From positions 1-18,600 of the forward strand of contig LUYY01000035.1 of the NCBI GenBank assembly GCA_001603415.1: a stretch of 18,600 bases of DNA, in the 5' to 3' direction. The translations under genes were made by a program, and so were the position numbers. Below the pieces are notes generated by a model. The model was not told the DNA's origin, ran no database searches, and saw nothing but the letters and a program-made list of their open reading frames with translations. Positions 5,992-14,245 of this stretch are shown here, piece after piece. Source of the stretch: Bacteroidales bacterium Bact_07 (GTDB lineage Bacteria > Bacteroidota > Bacteroidia > Bacteroidales > Tenuifilaceae). Within the stretch, counting starts at the first letter, position 1. Each line of letters begins with the position of its first letter.

Positions 5992-7797
5992 TTAGCTTTT
6001 CATCGAACTCTTAATGAACTTGTCGATGCCAATGGCGGCTTTGTGGCCGTTTGCTATGCCATGGATAACATCGGGGCCTTGAATGATATCGCCACCTACA
6101 AATAGCCAGTTGACACTCGATTGGAAGTAGTCGTTAACCACAATTCTACCCCGATTGTCGAGTTTTAGATTATCCTTGACACTCTCGGGCAAGTAGCTTA
6201 AATCCATGCCTTGGCCAATGGATTCAACCACCATATCGCCGGCAAAGAAATTGGTTTGATTCTCATCGAACTTGGGGCTGAATCGGCGGTTCTCATCGAA
6301 TACCGAAACGCACTTAACCACATGCAATCCTTTAATCTTATCGTTCTCAATTTCGATTTTAACGGGTCCCCAGCCAGGAATGATTGTAGCGCCTTCCTCG
6401 CGGGCTTCAATAATCTCTTCGCGGTCGGCAGGCATCTCATTTTCCGACTCGAGCGAAGTGGTAATTATGTTTACCTTGCCGTAGCGTTGGTTCTGGATAC
6501 GAGCAAGGGTACGGGTTATATCCATGGCCACGTTACCTCCACCAATAACTACTATGCTTTGGGTTGCCGGAATTTCTTTACCCATGGTTACCTCGCGCAG
6601 TAGGTCAACGGCTTGATAAACATTTGGGTGGTCGGTACCCGGTATTCGGGTGCTACGTCCAACGTGTAATCCGGTACCCACAAATACCGCATCGTACTGC
6701 TGGTGAAGTTCATCGAGCGTGATATCCTTACCAACCGTAACGTTGCAAATAATTTCAACGCCTAACGATTTAATGTAATCGATATCCTTATCGAGTGCTT
6801 CGTAGGGTAGGCGGTACTCCGGAATGCCGTAGCGCATCATGCCACCCGGTAAGGGCAGTTTTTCATAGATGGTGCACTCGTAGCCCATAAGGGCCAGGTA
6901 GTGGGCAGCCGACAGGCCTGCAGGTCCTGAACCAACAATGGCTATGCGTTTACCATTCTTGGTGATGTTTTCGGTTTCGAGAATCTTCTTGTAGTTTTCT
7001 GCGGGATTTTGGTCGGCAATGTAACGCTTGAGCCAACGTATCGAAAGCGGGTCGCCTTGGTGTCCCACGGAACATACAGTTTCGCACTTATGGGTACAAA
7101 TTCGGCCACAAACCTCCGGCAGCGGGTTGGTATCGTAAAGTATGCGTAAGCCTTCGTTAAGGTCTTCGTTCCTGATGGCCTTAATATACTCGGGGATTCC
7201 CATGTGTGCCGGACATGTTGCAACGCAAATGCCACATTCCACGCAGCGGTCGGCTTCCTTCATGGCCTGCTCCTTGGAGTAGCCGCGAACAATTTCAATG
7301 AACGATTTATCGCGCTCCTCGGGTTTGAGTTCAGGCATATGAACTCGCTCCTTGCTGTATAACTCGTAGTTGGGTCCGGGTTTCTTGTAGCCATTGGGTT
7401 CATTGTCCCATTCCTTTTTATCAACACCGGGAATAAACCGGAATACATCGGGGTCGGAATCGACCCATTTGAAATGGTTGGACATTGAAAGTGAACCGGT
7501 GGTGCAAACATCAACGCAAAGGGCGCACCAGCAGCAACGTCCGTAGTCGATACGTGGCCTTAGTCCACTATCACCGTTTTTGGTTTCGATACCCTCAACC
7601 GGAACCATATCGATGGCGGCGTTCTGGCAAATCGACTCACAGGTGCCGCAACCTATACAGGTATCCACATCGTTCTTATGGAAACCTCGGTACCTTGGTG
7701 CAGCTTCTCTTTTGAGCGGTTCCTTAATGGTAACAGGCTCCTTAACCACATTTTTCCATGCGGTAAAGGGGCTTATGATATCTTTTATTCGTGCCAT
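5992..7797 (-). CDS. NuoI-like 2[4Fe-4S] ferredoxin fused to GltD/NfnL-type NAD(P)H oxidoreductase
   Basis: A 601-residue fusion. Residues about 40-110 are a NuoI/MbxN-type domain with two CxxCxxCxxxC sets, C47-C50-C53-C57 and C88-C91-C94-C98 (C89 is extra), and no proline after the last cysteine of either set. Residues about 170-250 are a GltD-type cluster domain (C185, C188, C191, C195-P; C230, C234, C238, C242). The flavoprotein part has IVGSGPAGLSAA for FAD (287-298), IGGGNVAMD for NAD(P)H (418-426) and a closing FAD motif VGGDIIQG (567-574). The basic pair usual after the NAD(P) strand in GltD (YRR) is replaced by TTSLES, which suggests NADH rather than NADPH (inference). Its slot after the NuoD-like gene is that of MbxN, so it probably passes electrons between NAD(P)H or ferredoxin and the membrane complex. 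The ATG at 7797 is preferred over a TTG at 7815, which adds only six residues. Confidence 0.88.
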   Translation of the reverse strand: MARIKDIISPFTAWKNVVKEPVTIKEPLKREAAPRYRGFHKNDVDTCIGCGTCESICQNAAIDMVPVEGIETKNGDSGLRPRIDYGRCCWCALCVDVCTTGSLSMSNHFKWVDSDPDVFRFIPGVDKKEWDNEPNGYKKPGPNYELYSKERVHMPELKPEERDKSFIEIVRGYSKEQAMKEADRCVECGICVATCPAHMGIPEYIKAIRNEDLNEGLRILYDTNPLPEVCGRICTHKCETVCSVGHQGDPLSIRWLKRYIADQNPAENYKKILETENITKNGKRIAIVGSGPAGLSAAHYLALMGYECTIYEKLPLPGGMMRYGIPEYRLPYEALDKDIDYIKSLGVEIICNVTVGKDITLDELHQQYDAVFVGTGLHVGRSTRIPGTDHPNVYQAVDLLREVTMGKEIPATQSIVVIGGGNVAMDITRTLARIQNQRYGKVNIITTSLESENEMPADREEIIEAREEGATIIPGWGPVKIEIENDKIKGLHVVKCVSVFDENRRFSPKFDENQTNFFAGDMVVESIGQGMDLSYLPESVKDNLKLDNRGRIVVNDYFQSSVNWLFVGGDIIQGPDVIHGIANGHKAAIGIDKFIKSSMKS

Positions 7798-7818
7798 AGT
7801 TTGTTTACGTTTCAAAAA

Positions 7819-9012
7819 TTACCTTTCGATTTCAGGTGGATAGGTATGCAGCGATGTCATTAACCCGGCCACATCGGCAAGGTTGGTATTGATAATCATC
7901 TTTTCCAACAGTGCAACGGCGTGCGTGTAGCTGGGGCCTCGAACATTAATGCGGCGGGGGTACTCACTACCATCGGAAACGATGTAGTATGCAAACTCGC
8001 CTCGAGTGCACTCGGAACGGATAAAGGTTTCGCCTGCAGGTATTTGCCAATGCAGTACGTTTGGTGTAGGTGCCTTAAAGTCGCCATCCTTGGGCATTTT
8101 GGCCAGTATTTGACGGATAAGGTCAACCGAAAGAAGTAGGTCGCGACGCCGAACATCGGCTCTGGTGTAGATGTCGGAATCCTTGCCTACTATGGGTTCA
8201 AAGTCAAGTTCCGGGTATTTCAGGTATGGGTACTTTTTACGAATATCATCGGGGATTCCGGCAGCACGGGCGTTGGGACCTGTAATGCCAAACTGGTATA
8301 TCCATTTGGGGTCGATATATCCCATGCCAACAGTGCGTTTTTTGAAAACCGCATTGTTGAACATCACCTTATCAATATCAACCATAAACTCCTCAATGGT
8401 TTTAAGGGTTTCCTCCATACGTTTTTCAAAACCATCGGGTAAAAGACCTCTAACACCGCCAGGAATGATGTACATGTGGTAAATGCGGCCTCCGGTAAGT
8501 TCCTCAAAACGGTCGAGAACAAGGTCGCGGCAATAGTTACTCCACTGTCCAACAATCCCCATTCCAAGGGATCCAGCCTGCCCGCCAATCCACATCAGGT
8601 AGCTTTGCAAGCGTGCCATTTCCAGCGTTAAGGTTCTAAGCCATTTGGCGGTTTCGGGGATCTCGATGCCTGCCAATTCCTCAACTCCGGCTGCAAAGCA
8701 GTACTCGTTGTAGTCGGGTTCCGGAACAGTAATACGGCAAACGATGGGGAAGCATTGAATCCACTTGCGGCGTTCCATCAACTTCTCAAAACCACGGTGA
8801 AGGTATCCAACATGGGTTTCGCAGTCCATAATCTCGTCGCCCAGCAAGGTGAGTTCCAGCGACATATTACCAGTAATACCCGGGTGCTGGGGACCATGCC
8901 ACAACTTCACATATTTATGTGAGCTTAGGTCAACATCTATTTTACCCTCGCTGTTAAGAGGTGGGTAAAGACTGCGGTCTTCCTTTATTTTAAAAATATC
9001 CTTAAATTTCAT
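7819..9012 (-). CDS. NuoD/MbxL-like large subunit without NiFe or quinone residues
   Basis: A 397-residue 49-kDa/hydrogenase-large-subunit homologue facing the cytoplasm at the membrane junction. Family marks are HGPQHPGITG (39-48), RITVPEPDYNEY (93-104), GVEELAGIEIP (109-119), ARLQSYLMWIGG (133-144) and RGEFAYYIVSDGSEYPRRI (337-355). The first hydrogenase motif RICGIC reads RITVPE here (cysteines to T95 and E98), and the second, DPCxxC, reads DVAGLM (380-385), so no nickel-iron site is possible. Ungapped comparison with complex I also shows the quinone-contacting second His of HPxxHG replaced by T47 and the DRLDY tyrosine replaced by valine (V96). Cysteines C87, C92 and C105 lie close to this site. 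It overlaps the NuoC-like gene by 11 bases. Its acceptor is unknown. Confidence 0.9.
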   Translation of the reverse strand: MKFKDIFKIKEDRSLYPPLNSEGKIDVDLSSHKYVKLWHGPQHPGITGNMSLELTLLGDEIMDCETHVGYLHRGFEKLMERRKWIQCFPIVCRITVPEPDYNEYCFAAGVEELAGIEIPETAKWLRTLTLEMARLQSYLMWIGGQAGSLGMGIVGQWSNYCRDLVLDRFEELTGGRIYHMYIIPGGVRGLLPDGFEKRMEETLKTIEEFMVDIDKVMFNNAVFKKRTVGMGYIDPKWIYQFGITGPNARAAGIPDDIRKKYPYLKYPELDFEPIVGKDSDIYTRADVRRRDLLLSVDLIRQILAKMPKDGDFKAPTPNVLHWQIPAGETFIRSECTRGEFAYYIVSDGSEYPRRINVRGPSYTHAVALLEKMIINTNLADVAGLMTSLHTYPPEIER

Positions 9013-9538
9013 CAGGGTAAAGTTTTTTCTTCATGTACTCTTTTGGATCGTTGGTTTCTCTTCCCGGACGCGGGAAGTAAGTTTCCTCGGCGTACTTTTT
9101 GGTGTCAAAGTCCCGCCGGTATGGGGGAATATCGTCCCAACCCTCAAGAATAAAGGGCTTATCAACCCTTGGACTACCGGGAAAATTGATTCCAAACATT
9201 TCGCGAAGTTCGCGCTGGTAAGTGGCTGCTTGTTCCCAAAGGTGATGAATGGTTTCCATTGTTGGATTATCCCTAGGGATAAATGTTTTTACCATTACAT
9301 CAATCTTTTTAATGGGATTGTTCAGGATATAGGTGAGTTGGAACAGATTTTTTTCAATCCAATCAACAGCAGTAAGTTGAACCAGGTGTAAGTAGCCTTC
9401 CACTTCCTTGAGGTGGGTTACCAGTGCTACCAGCTGTTCCTTTGGTATGCTCATGTGGTAAAGCCCTTGGCGCTGGGTCCACACATCGGCATTAGGGAAC
9501 ACGGTTCTTATATTATCGAGTGGTGTGTTCATGGTCAT
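9002..9538 (-). CDS. NuoC/MbxK-like 30-kDa subunit
   Basis: A 178-residue soluble peripheral-arm subunit homologous to complex I NuoC and MbhK/MbxK. It has no cofactor and braces the large subunit. The family signature is visible: LWEQAATYQRELREMFGINF (about 104-123), then PRVDKPFILEGWDDIPPYRRDF in the C-terminal third, equivalent to YERE-x-DMFGI and W-x-x-xP-x-RKDF. A second ATG two codons in (9532) is an equally possible start. It follows the NuoB-like gene by 5 bases and its end overlaps the NuoD-like start by 11 bases, suggesting coupled translation. Confidence 0.92.
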   Translation of the reverse strand: MTMNTPLDNIRTVFPNADVWTQRQGLYHMSIPKEQLVALVTHLKEVEGYLHLVQLTAVDWIEKNLFQLTYILNNPIKKIDVMVKTFIPRDNPTMETIHHLWEQAATYQRELREMFGINFPGSPRVDKPFILEGWDDIPPYRRDFDTKKYAEETYFPRPGRETNDPKEYMKKKLYPDEI

Positions 9539-9543
9539 AGTTT

Positions 9544-10185
9544 TTACCAGTTATAATCGGGCATATCCCAATCTTTAATTATTTTTTTCTGGTTAGCCTT
9601 ATACCAGTCGAAATTCTGGGCGTAGAGGTTGGCGCCTTCACCTTTTCCTTCGCGAATAAGTTCTTTAAGCTTCTCAAATCCTGCCAGAATGGCTTCGGGG
9701 CGGGGCATGCAGCCAGCAATGTAAACATCAACCGGTAAGTAGTGGTCGAGCCTTTTTATGGTATTATAGCTATCCCAGTACATACCCCCGTTAATGGTGC
9801 AGCTACCCAGAGCAATTACAAACTTAGGATTTTGCATCTGTTCGTAGCTGCGGATAACCCTTTTTAGGGTTTTTACCGAAAGATAACCCGAAATAATAAA
9901 AACCGATGATTGGCGAGGTGTGGGACGCCATTGAATGCCAAAACGGTATGCATCGAAACGCGGGGTCATGAGCGGACGCATCTCAATGGCACCGCAACCG
10001 GTACCAAACCCTAACACCCATAACGATTCGGAACGGGCCCAGTTCAGAAATTTTTCAAAGATAGGAAGAACCGGCTCGTGGACTTTTGGACGCGCGTCGC
10101 AAAAGTAATCCTGAAGCGGATTGATCTCTATCGGCTCCCCATCGGGCGACATTACTGTCCTTTTCTCTAAATCACTTTTACTCAT
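9544..10185 (-). CDS. NuoB/MbxJ-like 20-kDa iron-sulfur subunit
   Basis: A 213-residue homologue of complex I NuoB and hydrogenase small subunits, which hold the last [4Fe-4S] cluster before the active site. Conserved parts are WRPTPRQSSVFIISGYLSVK (86-105), IALGSCTINGG (124-134) with C129 and VDVYIAGCMPRPEAIL (152-167) with C159. The first ligand motif reads GTGCGAIEM (61-69): a single cysteine, C64, where complex I has a CC pair and hydrogenases have CxGC. Three standard cysteine ligands can therefore be counted, plus an unaligned C29. The fourth ligand may be non-cysteine or supplied from elsewhere. It starts 28 bases after the NuoH-like gene. Confidence 0.9.
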   Translation of the reverse strand: MSKSDLEKRTVMSPDGEPIEINPLQDYFCDARPKVHEPVLPIFEKFLNWARSESLWVLGFGTGCGAIEMRPLMTPRFDAYRFGIQWRPTPRQSSVFIISGYLSVKTLKRVIRSYEQMQNPKFVIALGSCTINGGMYWDSYNTIKRLDHYLPVDVYIAGCMPRPEAILAGFEKLKELIREGKGEGANLYAQNFDWYKANQKKIIKDWDMPDYNW

Positions 10186-10213
10186 GGTTATAGTGATATT
10201 ACTTGTTTCATAA

Positions 10214-11119
10214 TCAGATTAAAAGAATGGCAATAATTCCAAAAAGGAGAGGAACGCCTAAGAACCAGCGAACGCTTTGGTCAACCCTGAAGCGCGGGAA
10301 GGCAACGCCTACAAATACCGACCATAGGTAGATGAAAAAGGTTTTAATGAAAAGTTCAGGCCAGCTGGTTGCACCTCCGTAAAGCAGATTCATGAAAAGT
10401 ATTAGCTTAGCCACTGGAAAAATGGCACGGTTAAGCTGGAGTACTCCCAAAAATCCCGAGTGGTACTCGGTGGGTGGGCCTATGGGGATTTCCTGCGGAG
10501 CCATTACCACATCAAAGGGTGCTCGCCCCATTGAGCCTAAAAAGGTAAGCATTAAAGCCGCTCCAGCAAATGGATTGGTAACAATAGTCCAATTCATTAC
10601 ACCGCCTTGTTGTGCTGCTACAATATCGCTGATATTCAGTGTGTGGTATTGCATGGCTATGGAAATTACTCCAAGCGTTAGAGGTAATTCAAGTGCAGTA
10701 ACTTGAGAAAGCCCCCTGGAAACACCAATAGCCGAGTGTGGATGCCCGCTTTCACCTGCGCCTAATGCCATTCCTAAAACTCCAAAAAACTGAAAGAAAA
10801 GCACAAGCGTAAGGTCACCGGCAAACGACAGGTTCCCAAATACAGGGGAACCATATATTACCGGAAGAAAAAGCAGTAGGCCTATTCCTCCGGTAAGTCT
10901 AAAAACGGGACCTAAGTAGTACATTACACCGTGTGTAATTTTACTCCTTTTAGCATGATTCTTTATCAAATCGAGGTAGGGCTGATACCACCTTATGCCA
11001 TATCGCCTTCCAACTCTTGCCGCTATTTTGGGCATTATACCCTGTAGAATTAATCCATAGTTTAACACTATGAATAGGGTTAGCAGCAGGTATAGTATTT
11101 GTTTAATACCAAATTCCAT
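10214..11119 (-). CDS. NuoH/MbxM-like membrane anchor subunit
   Basis: A 301-residue integral membrane protein with about eight hydrophobic segments, homologous to NuoH and MbhM/MbxM, which links the peripheral arm to the ion-pumping module. Signature stretches are RVGRRYGIRWYQPYLDLIK (about 35-53), GRAPFDVVMAPQEIPIGPPT (about 197-216) with the loop glutamate and EYHSGF, and FPRFRVDQSVRWFL near the C-terminus. The ATG directly abuts the TAA of the antiporter fusion gene. A GGAGG sequence lies eight bases before the ATG, inside the last codons of that upstream gene, one of the few Shine-Dalgarno-like sequences in the window. Confidence 0.92.
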   Translation of the reverse strand: MEFGIKQILYLLLTLFIVLNYGLILQGIMPKIAARVGRRYGIRWYQPYLDLIKNHAKRSKITHGVMYYLGPVFRLTGGIGLLLFLPVIYGSPVFGNLSFAGDLTLVLFFQFFGVLGMALGAGESGHPHSAIGVSRGLSQVTALELPLTLGVISIAMQYHTLNISDIVAAQQGGVMNWTIVTNPFAGAALMLTFLGSMGRAPFDVVMAPQEIPIGPPTEYHSGFLGVLQLNRAIFPVAKLILFMNLLYGGATSWPELFIKTFFIYLWSVFVGVAFPRFRVDQSVRWFLGVPLLFGIIAILLI

Positions 11120-14100
11120 TTAGAATCCTCCGTTCATTAAAATGTAAACAATTACAGTAAAACCTAGAATATGCGCCAGGTATGTTTGTCCGTTACCATT
11201 GTATATGCTGCGAATTTTGTCTGCAATAGCATGTGCGCCATCGCTAACTGCATCCCAGAAATTGGTAATACCTGGGGCTACCAAAAATCCTAAAGCCTTT
11301 TGGTATGGTGCGTAAAAGTTGTAAGCAAAATGGGTGGTTTCGGGACGGAATGGTCGTTCAGCGGCATATACTATGTTGAATTGCTTAACCTTTTGGGCTT
11401 TCCTGTTTATAATATAGAGCCATGCGAAAACGGCTAAGAAAATAATTGTTACAATAGCCAAAATAAGTTTACCATTCCAATATCCATATGGGCCTATTGC
11501 TAGTTGTCCATGCCATACCAAAGCACCATCAGGGAAATAGTTTAAGAGAATTTGCCCAATAGGTTTTAACATAGAGTTTGGTAGTGCTGAAAGAACTAAA
11601 AGTATGGTAATTATTATGTACTGAGGAACAAGCATCCAGAAGGGAGCTTCCTTAACATTTCGGAGTTCATCCTTGGGCTGTCCCAAAAAGATAGTGTGAA
11701 TAAGCCTAAAACAGTATAGGAACGAGATTACCCCAGCAAAAAATGCAATGCCGGCCTGAAAGTACCACCCGTTTTCCATGATGGCGTTAAACATTAACCA
11801 TTTACCGCCAAAGCCGGTTAAGGGCGGCAATCCTGCAATTACAATAATACCAATCAGTACCGATACAAACGAAAAGGGCATTTGCTTGATCAAACCACCC
11901 ATCTGATACATGTATTTGGTTTTGGTTCGCATTACAACACCTCCAATTGCCAAGAATAGCAAGGATTTAAACATGAAGTGCGTAACCACAATCGAAAGGG
12001 ATGCTAACCAACCAAGGTGCGACATCATGGTTAAACCAAAGAGTGCATATCCTAACACACCTATACTTGAGTATGCTAAAAGCCTTTTTGCATCTTCCTG
12101 GAATGCGGCCATCATGTTACCCATAAGGGCAGTAAGTACGCCTACCCAACTTAGCACATATAGAACATCAATGCCAAATAGTTTTTGAGGTCCCATGCTA
12201 AGGAATAACATTACCAAGCCTAGGATACCCGCTTTCAGAAGAATTGCCGAAACCATTGGCGATACATCGGCCTCGGCCTCAGCATGTGCGCCGGGTAACC
12301 AGATATGAAGCCCTATTGATGCCAATTTGGTCATGAACCCAATTGCCATTAGCGTAAATGCAATGGGAGCGTAGTAGTGAACATCTTTTAGAACGTCAAG
12401 TCCCATTCCCGTGTGGCCAATCTGTGCAATACCAAAGCCGCTTAGAATAAGGTATGCTCCTCCAACCGAGAAAAGAATGTAGCTTAATGCATGCTCCATC
12501 GATTTTTTACCACGGATAATCAGGAAGTATGAACCGGCTGTCATTAACTCCCATGCAAAAAAGAATTCCAGGGTAGTCTTTGCCTCCAGCAATCCTATTA
12601 ATCCCGCAAACATCATCATTACAAGCGGATAAAATCCGGTACGTTTACCCTTAAACGTATAGCCGGCTAGTAAAGTAATTATACCACCAATTACAAAAAT
12701 GATAAAGAAAATACTGGTTAACCCATGGAATGTGTCCTGATTTGCAAAGTAGTACAAGGCCATTGCTCCAATGGCTAAGGTATTTTTGACGAAAACAGGT
12801 AAAAAATCAAATATGTAAAGGAATGCTATGAAAGCGGCCGCCATGTATATGAAGGTAGATTTATAACCTGATAGCTCACCAAAATAGAATCCTAAGGCAT
12901 AAGCCAGTACAGCAAAAATAACAGTAGGAATGAACTGATTTAGTTTGATTTTAGGATAGTTCTGTTCAACCTCATCCCATTTAATAGCGTAACCCAACCA
13001 GCGGAACAGGTAAACACCCTCAAAGAAAGACCCTATAAGTATTATGGCTAACAACCAGAAATGGTGATTGTTTGCCAGCTGCATTACCAGTTGCCATTTA
13101 CCGAAAAACGATGGGAATGGCGGAAAGCCAACCAGTGTAAAAATAAAGGTTCCCATCAGGAAAAGGTAGATGCGATGTCCTCTAATGGCTCCCCAATCCT
13201 TCAGCTTATCGGCATTTACCATTCCTGCGAGCCAGAATAAACCGGCTTTAGCCAGGTAATGCGATAGTAAAATTGCCAAAGCGATGAATTTAGTGTTCTC
13301 GCCTAGATATGGTTTAAGGCCAATAATGGTCATTATCAAACCAATTTGCCCAACCGATGAGTAACCCAATAGCCTTCGGGTATTATCCTGTTTTATTCCA
13401 AGTAGGTTCGATCCCAGAAAGGTTATGGCTCCAATTATGCTTATGGCATTGAAAAAGGTAAAGTTTCCAAATACCATTAGTTTGTCCAGAACAAAGACCC
13501 CTGCGGTAGCCGATGCTGCTGATATTAATGCTCCAATTCCAGGATGTGCCCCTTCGTAAACATCCAAAGCCCAACCGTTGGCCGGGAAAGGCTTTAGTTC
13601 AAGTACAATAGAAAGCAATACGAGGAAAATGGCCACTGAACCACCTTTAACGTATAAAAGCGATTCCTGACTTATGAAATCAATATTCAGCGTACCTCCA
13701 AAGTAGTAAATGAAAACTGTTCCCAGAAGCAACAAACTTGAAATTAGCCCGGTAGCAATAACATACTTAAACCCTGCAGGAATTGATTTGCGGTCGGGGT
13801 TAAGGATAACCAAACCCGCAATAGCAATGCTTTGTATCTCCATGAAAACAAAGAGGTTAAACAGGTCGCGGGTCATTACCATGACATTTAAGCCTAATAC
13901 CAGAACCAGGAATACTATCATCATATTTTTACCTGCTTTAAGAAGTTCGTTGGCAAGGTATATGGCTCCAAGCAGTCCTGCAGTATTTATAAGAAGCGTA
14001 AATACCGATTCGGCTAACCCCATTTGCAGGTTAATGGCAAAGGGTGGTTTAAAGCCTCCGGTAAAAATCTGGATTGGTTCGGTTACGTTGCCCCAAAAAT

Positions 14101-14245
14101 GGCTAAGCCAACTTGCCGATATAGCAAGCATGACCGCTAGGGCAGTGTAAACAATCCCAAGGGCAAGTTTCTCCCTTTTCCCTAAAAATCCAAGCGCAAA
14201 GGCTACTCCCAGCGCAATGGAAACTATATGTATTGGGTTTACCAT
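11120..14245 (-). CDS. Tandem MrpD/NuoL-type antiporter fusion (MbxH-H' equivalent)
   Basis: A 1041-residue membrane protein made of two complete antiporter-like domains. Half one (about 1-490) shows the TM5 glutamate in LFVFMEIQS (E136), the TM7 lysine in LELKPFPANGW (K218) followed by YEGAHPGIGAL, HYLAKAGLFWL (K334) and GFPPFPSFFGKW (K383). Half two (about 500-1041) repeats these in FAWELMTAG (E566), MTKLASIGLHIWLPGAHAEA (K640), HFMFKSLLFL (K760) and GLPPLTGFGGKW (K815). It ends with a polar stretch (about 955-1015) and one more hydrophobic helix, like the lateral-helix tail of NuoL/HyfB. Both halves keep the charged residues needed for ion movement. In archaeal Mbx these are two genes, H and H'. 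The start overlaps the MrpC end by 7 bases. Confidence 0.92.
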   Translation of the reverse strand: MVNPIHIVSIALGVAFALGFLGKREKLALGIVYTALAVMLAISASWLSHFWGNVTEPIQIFTGGFKPPFAINLQMGLAESVFTLLINTAGLLGAIYLANELLKAGKNMMIVFLVLVLGLNVMVMTRDLFNLFVFMEIQSIAIAGLVILNPDRKSIPAGFKYVIATGLISSLLLLGTVFIYYFGGTLNIDFISQESLLYVKGGSVAIFLVLLSIVLELKPFPANGWALDVYEGAHPGIGALISAASATAGVFVLDKLMVFGNFTFFNAISIIGAITFLGSNLLGIKQDNTRRLLGYSSVGQIGLIMTIIGLKPYLGENTKFIALAILLSHYLAKAGLFWLAGMVNADKLKDWGAIRGHRIYLFLMGTFIFTLVGFPPFPSFFGKWQLVMQLANNHHFWLLAIILIGSFFEGVYLFRWLGYAIKWDEVEQNYPKIKLNQFIPTVIFAVLAYALGFYFGELSGYKSTFIYMAAAFIAFLYIFDFLPVFVKNTLAIGAMALYYFANQDTFHGLTSIFFIIFVIGGIITLLAGYTFKGKRTGFYPLVMMMFAGLIGLLEAKTTLEFFFAWELMTAGSYFLIIRGKKSMEHALSYILFSVGGAYLILSGFGIAQIGHTGMGLDVLKDVHYYAPIAFTLMAIGFMTKLASIGLHIWLPGAHAEAEADVSPMVSAILLKAGILGLVMLFLSMGPQKLFGIDVLYVLSWVGVLTALMGNMMAAFQEDAKRLLAYSSIGVLGYALFGLTMMSHLGWLASLSIVVTHFMFKSLLFLAIGGVVMRTKTKYMYQMGGLIKQMPFSFVSVLIGIIVIAGLPPLTGFGGKWLMFNAIMENGWYFQAGIAFFAGVISFLYCFRLIHTIFLGQPKDELRNVKEAPFWMLVPQYIIITILLVLSALPNSMLKPIGQILLNYFPDGALVWHGQLAIGPYGYWNGKLILAIVTIIFLAVFAWLYIINRKAQKVKQFNIVYAAERPFRPETTHFAYNFYAPYQKALGFLVAPGITNFWDAVSDGAHAIADKIRSIYNGNGQTYLAHILGFTVIVYILMNGGF

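Noticed and set aside
13710..14150. Plus-strand reading frame of 146 codons inside the antiporter fusion
   Set aside because: It is antisense to membrane-protein coding sequence with low-complexity composition and no family resemblance.
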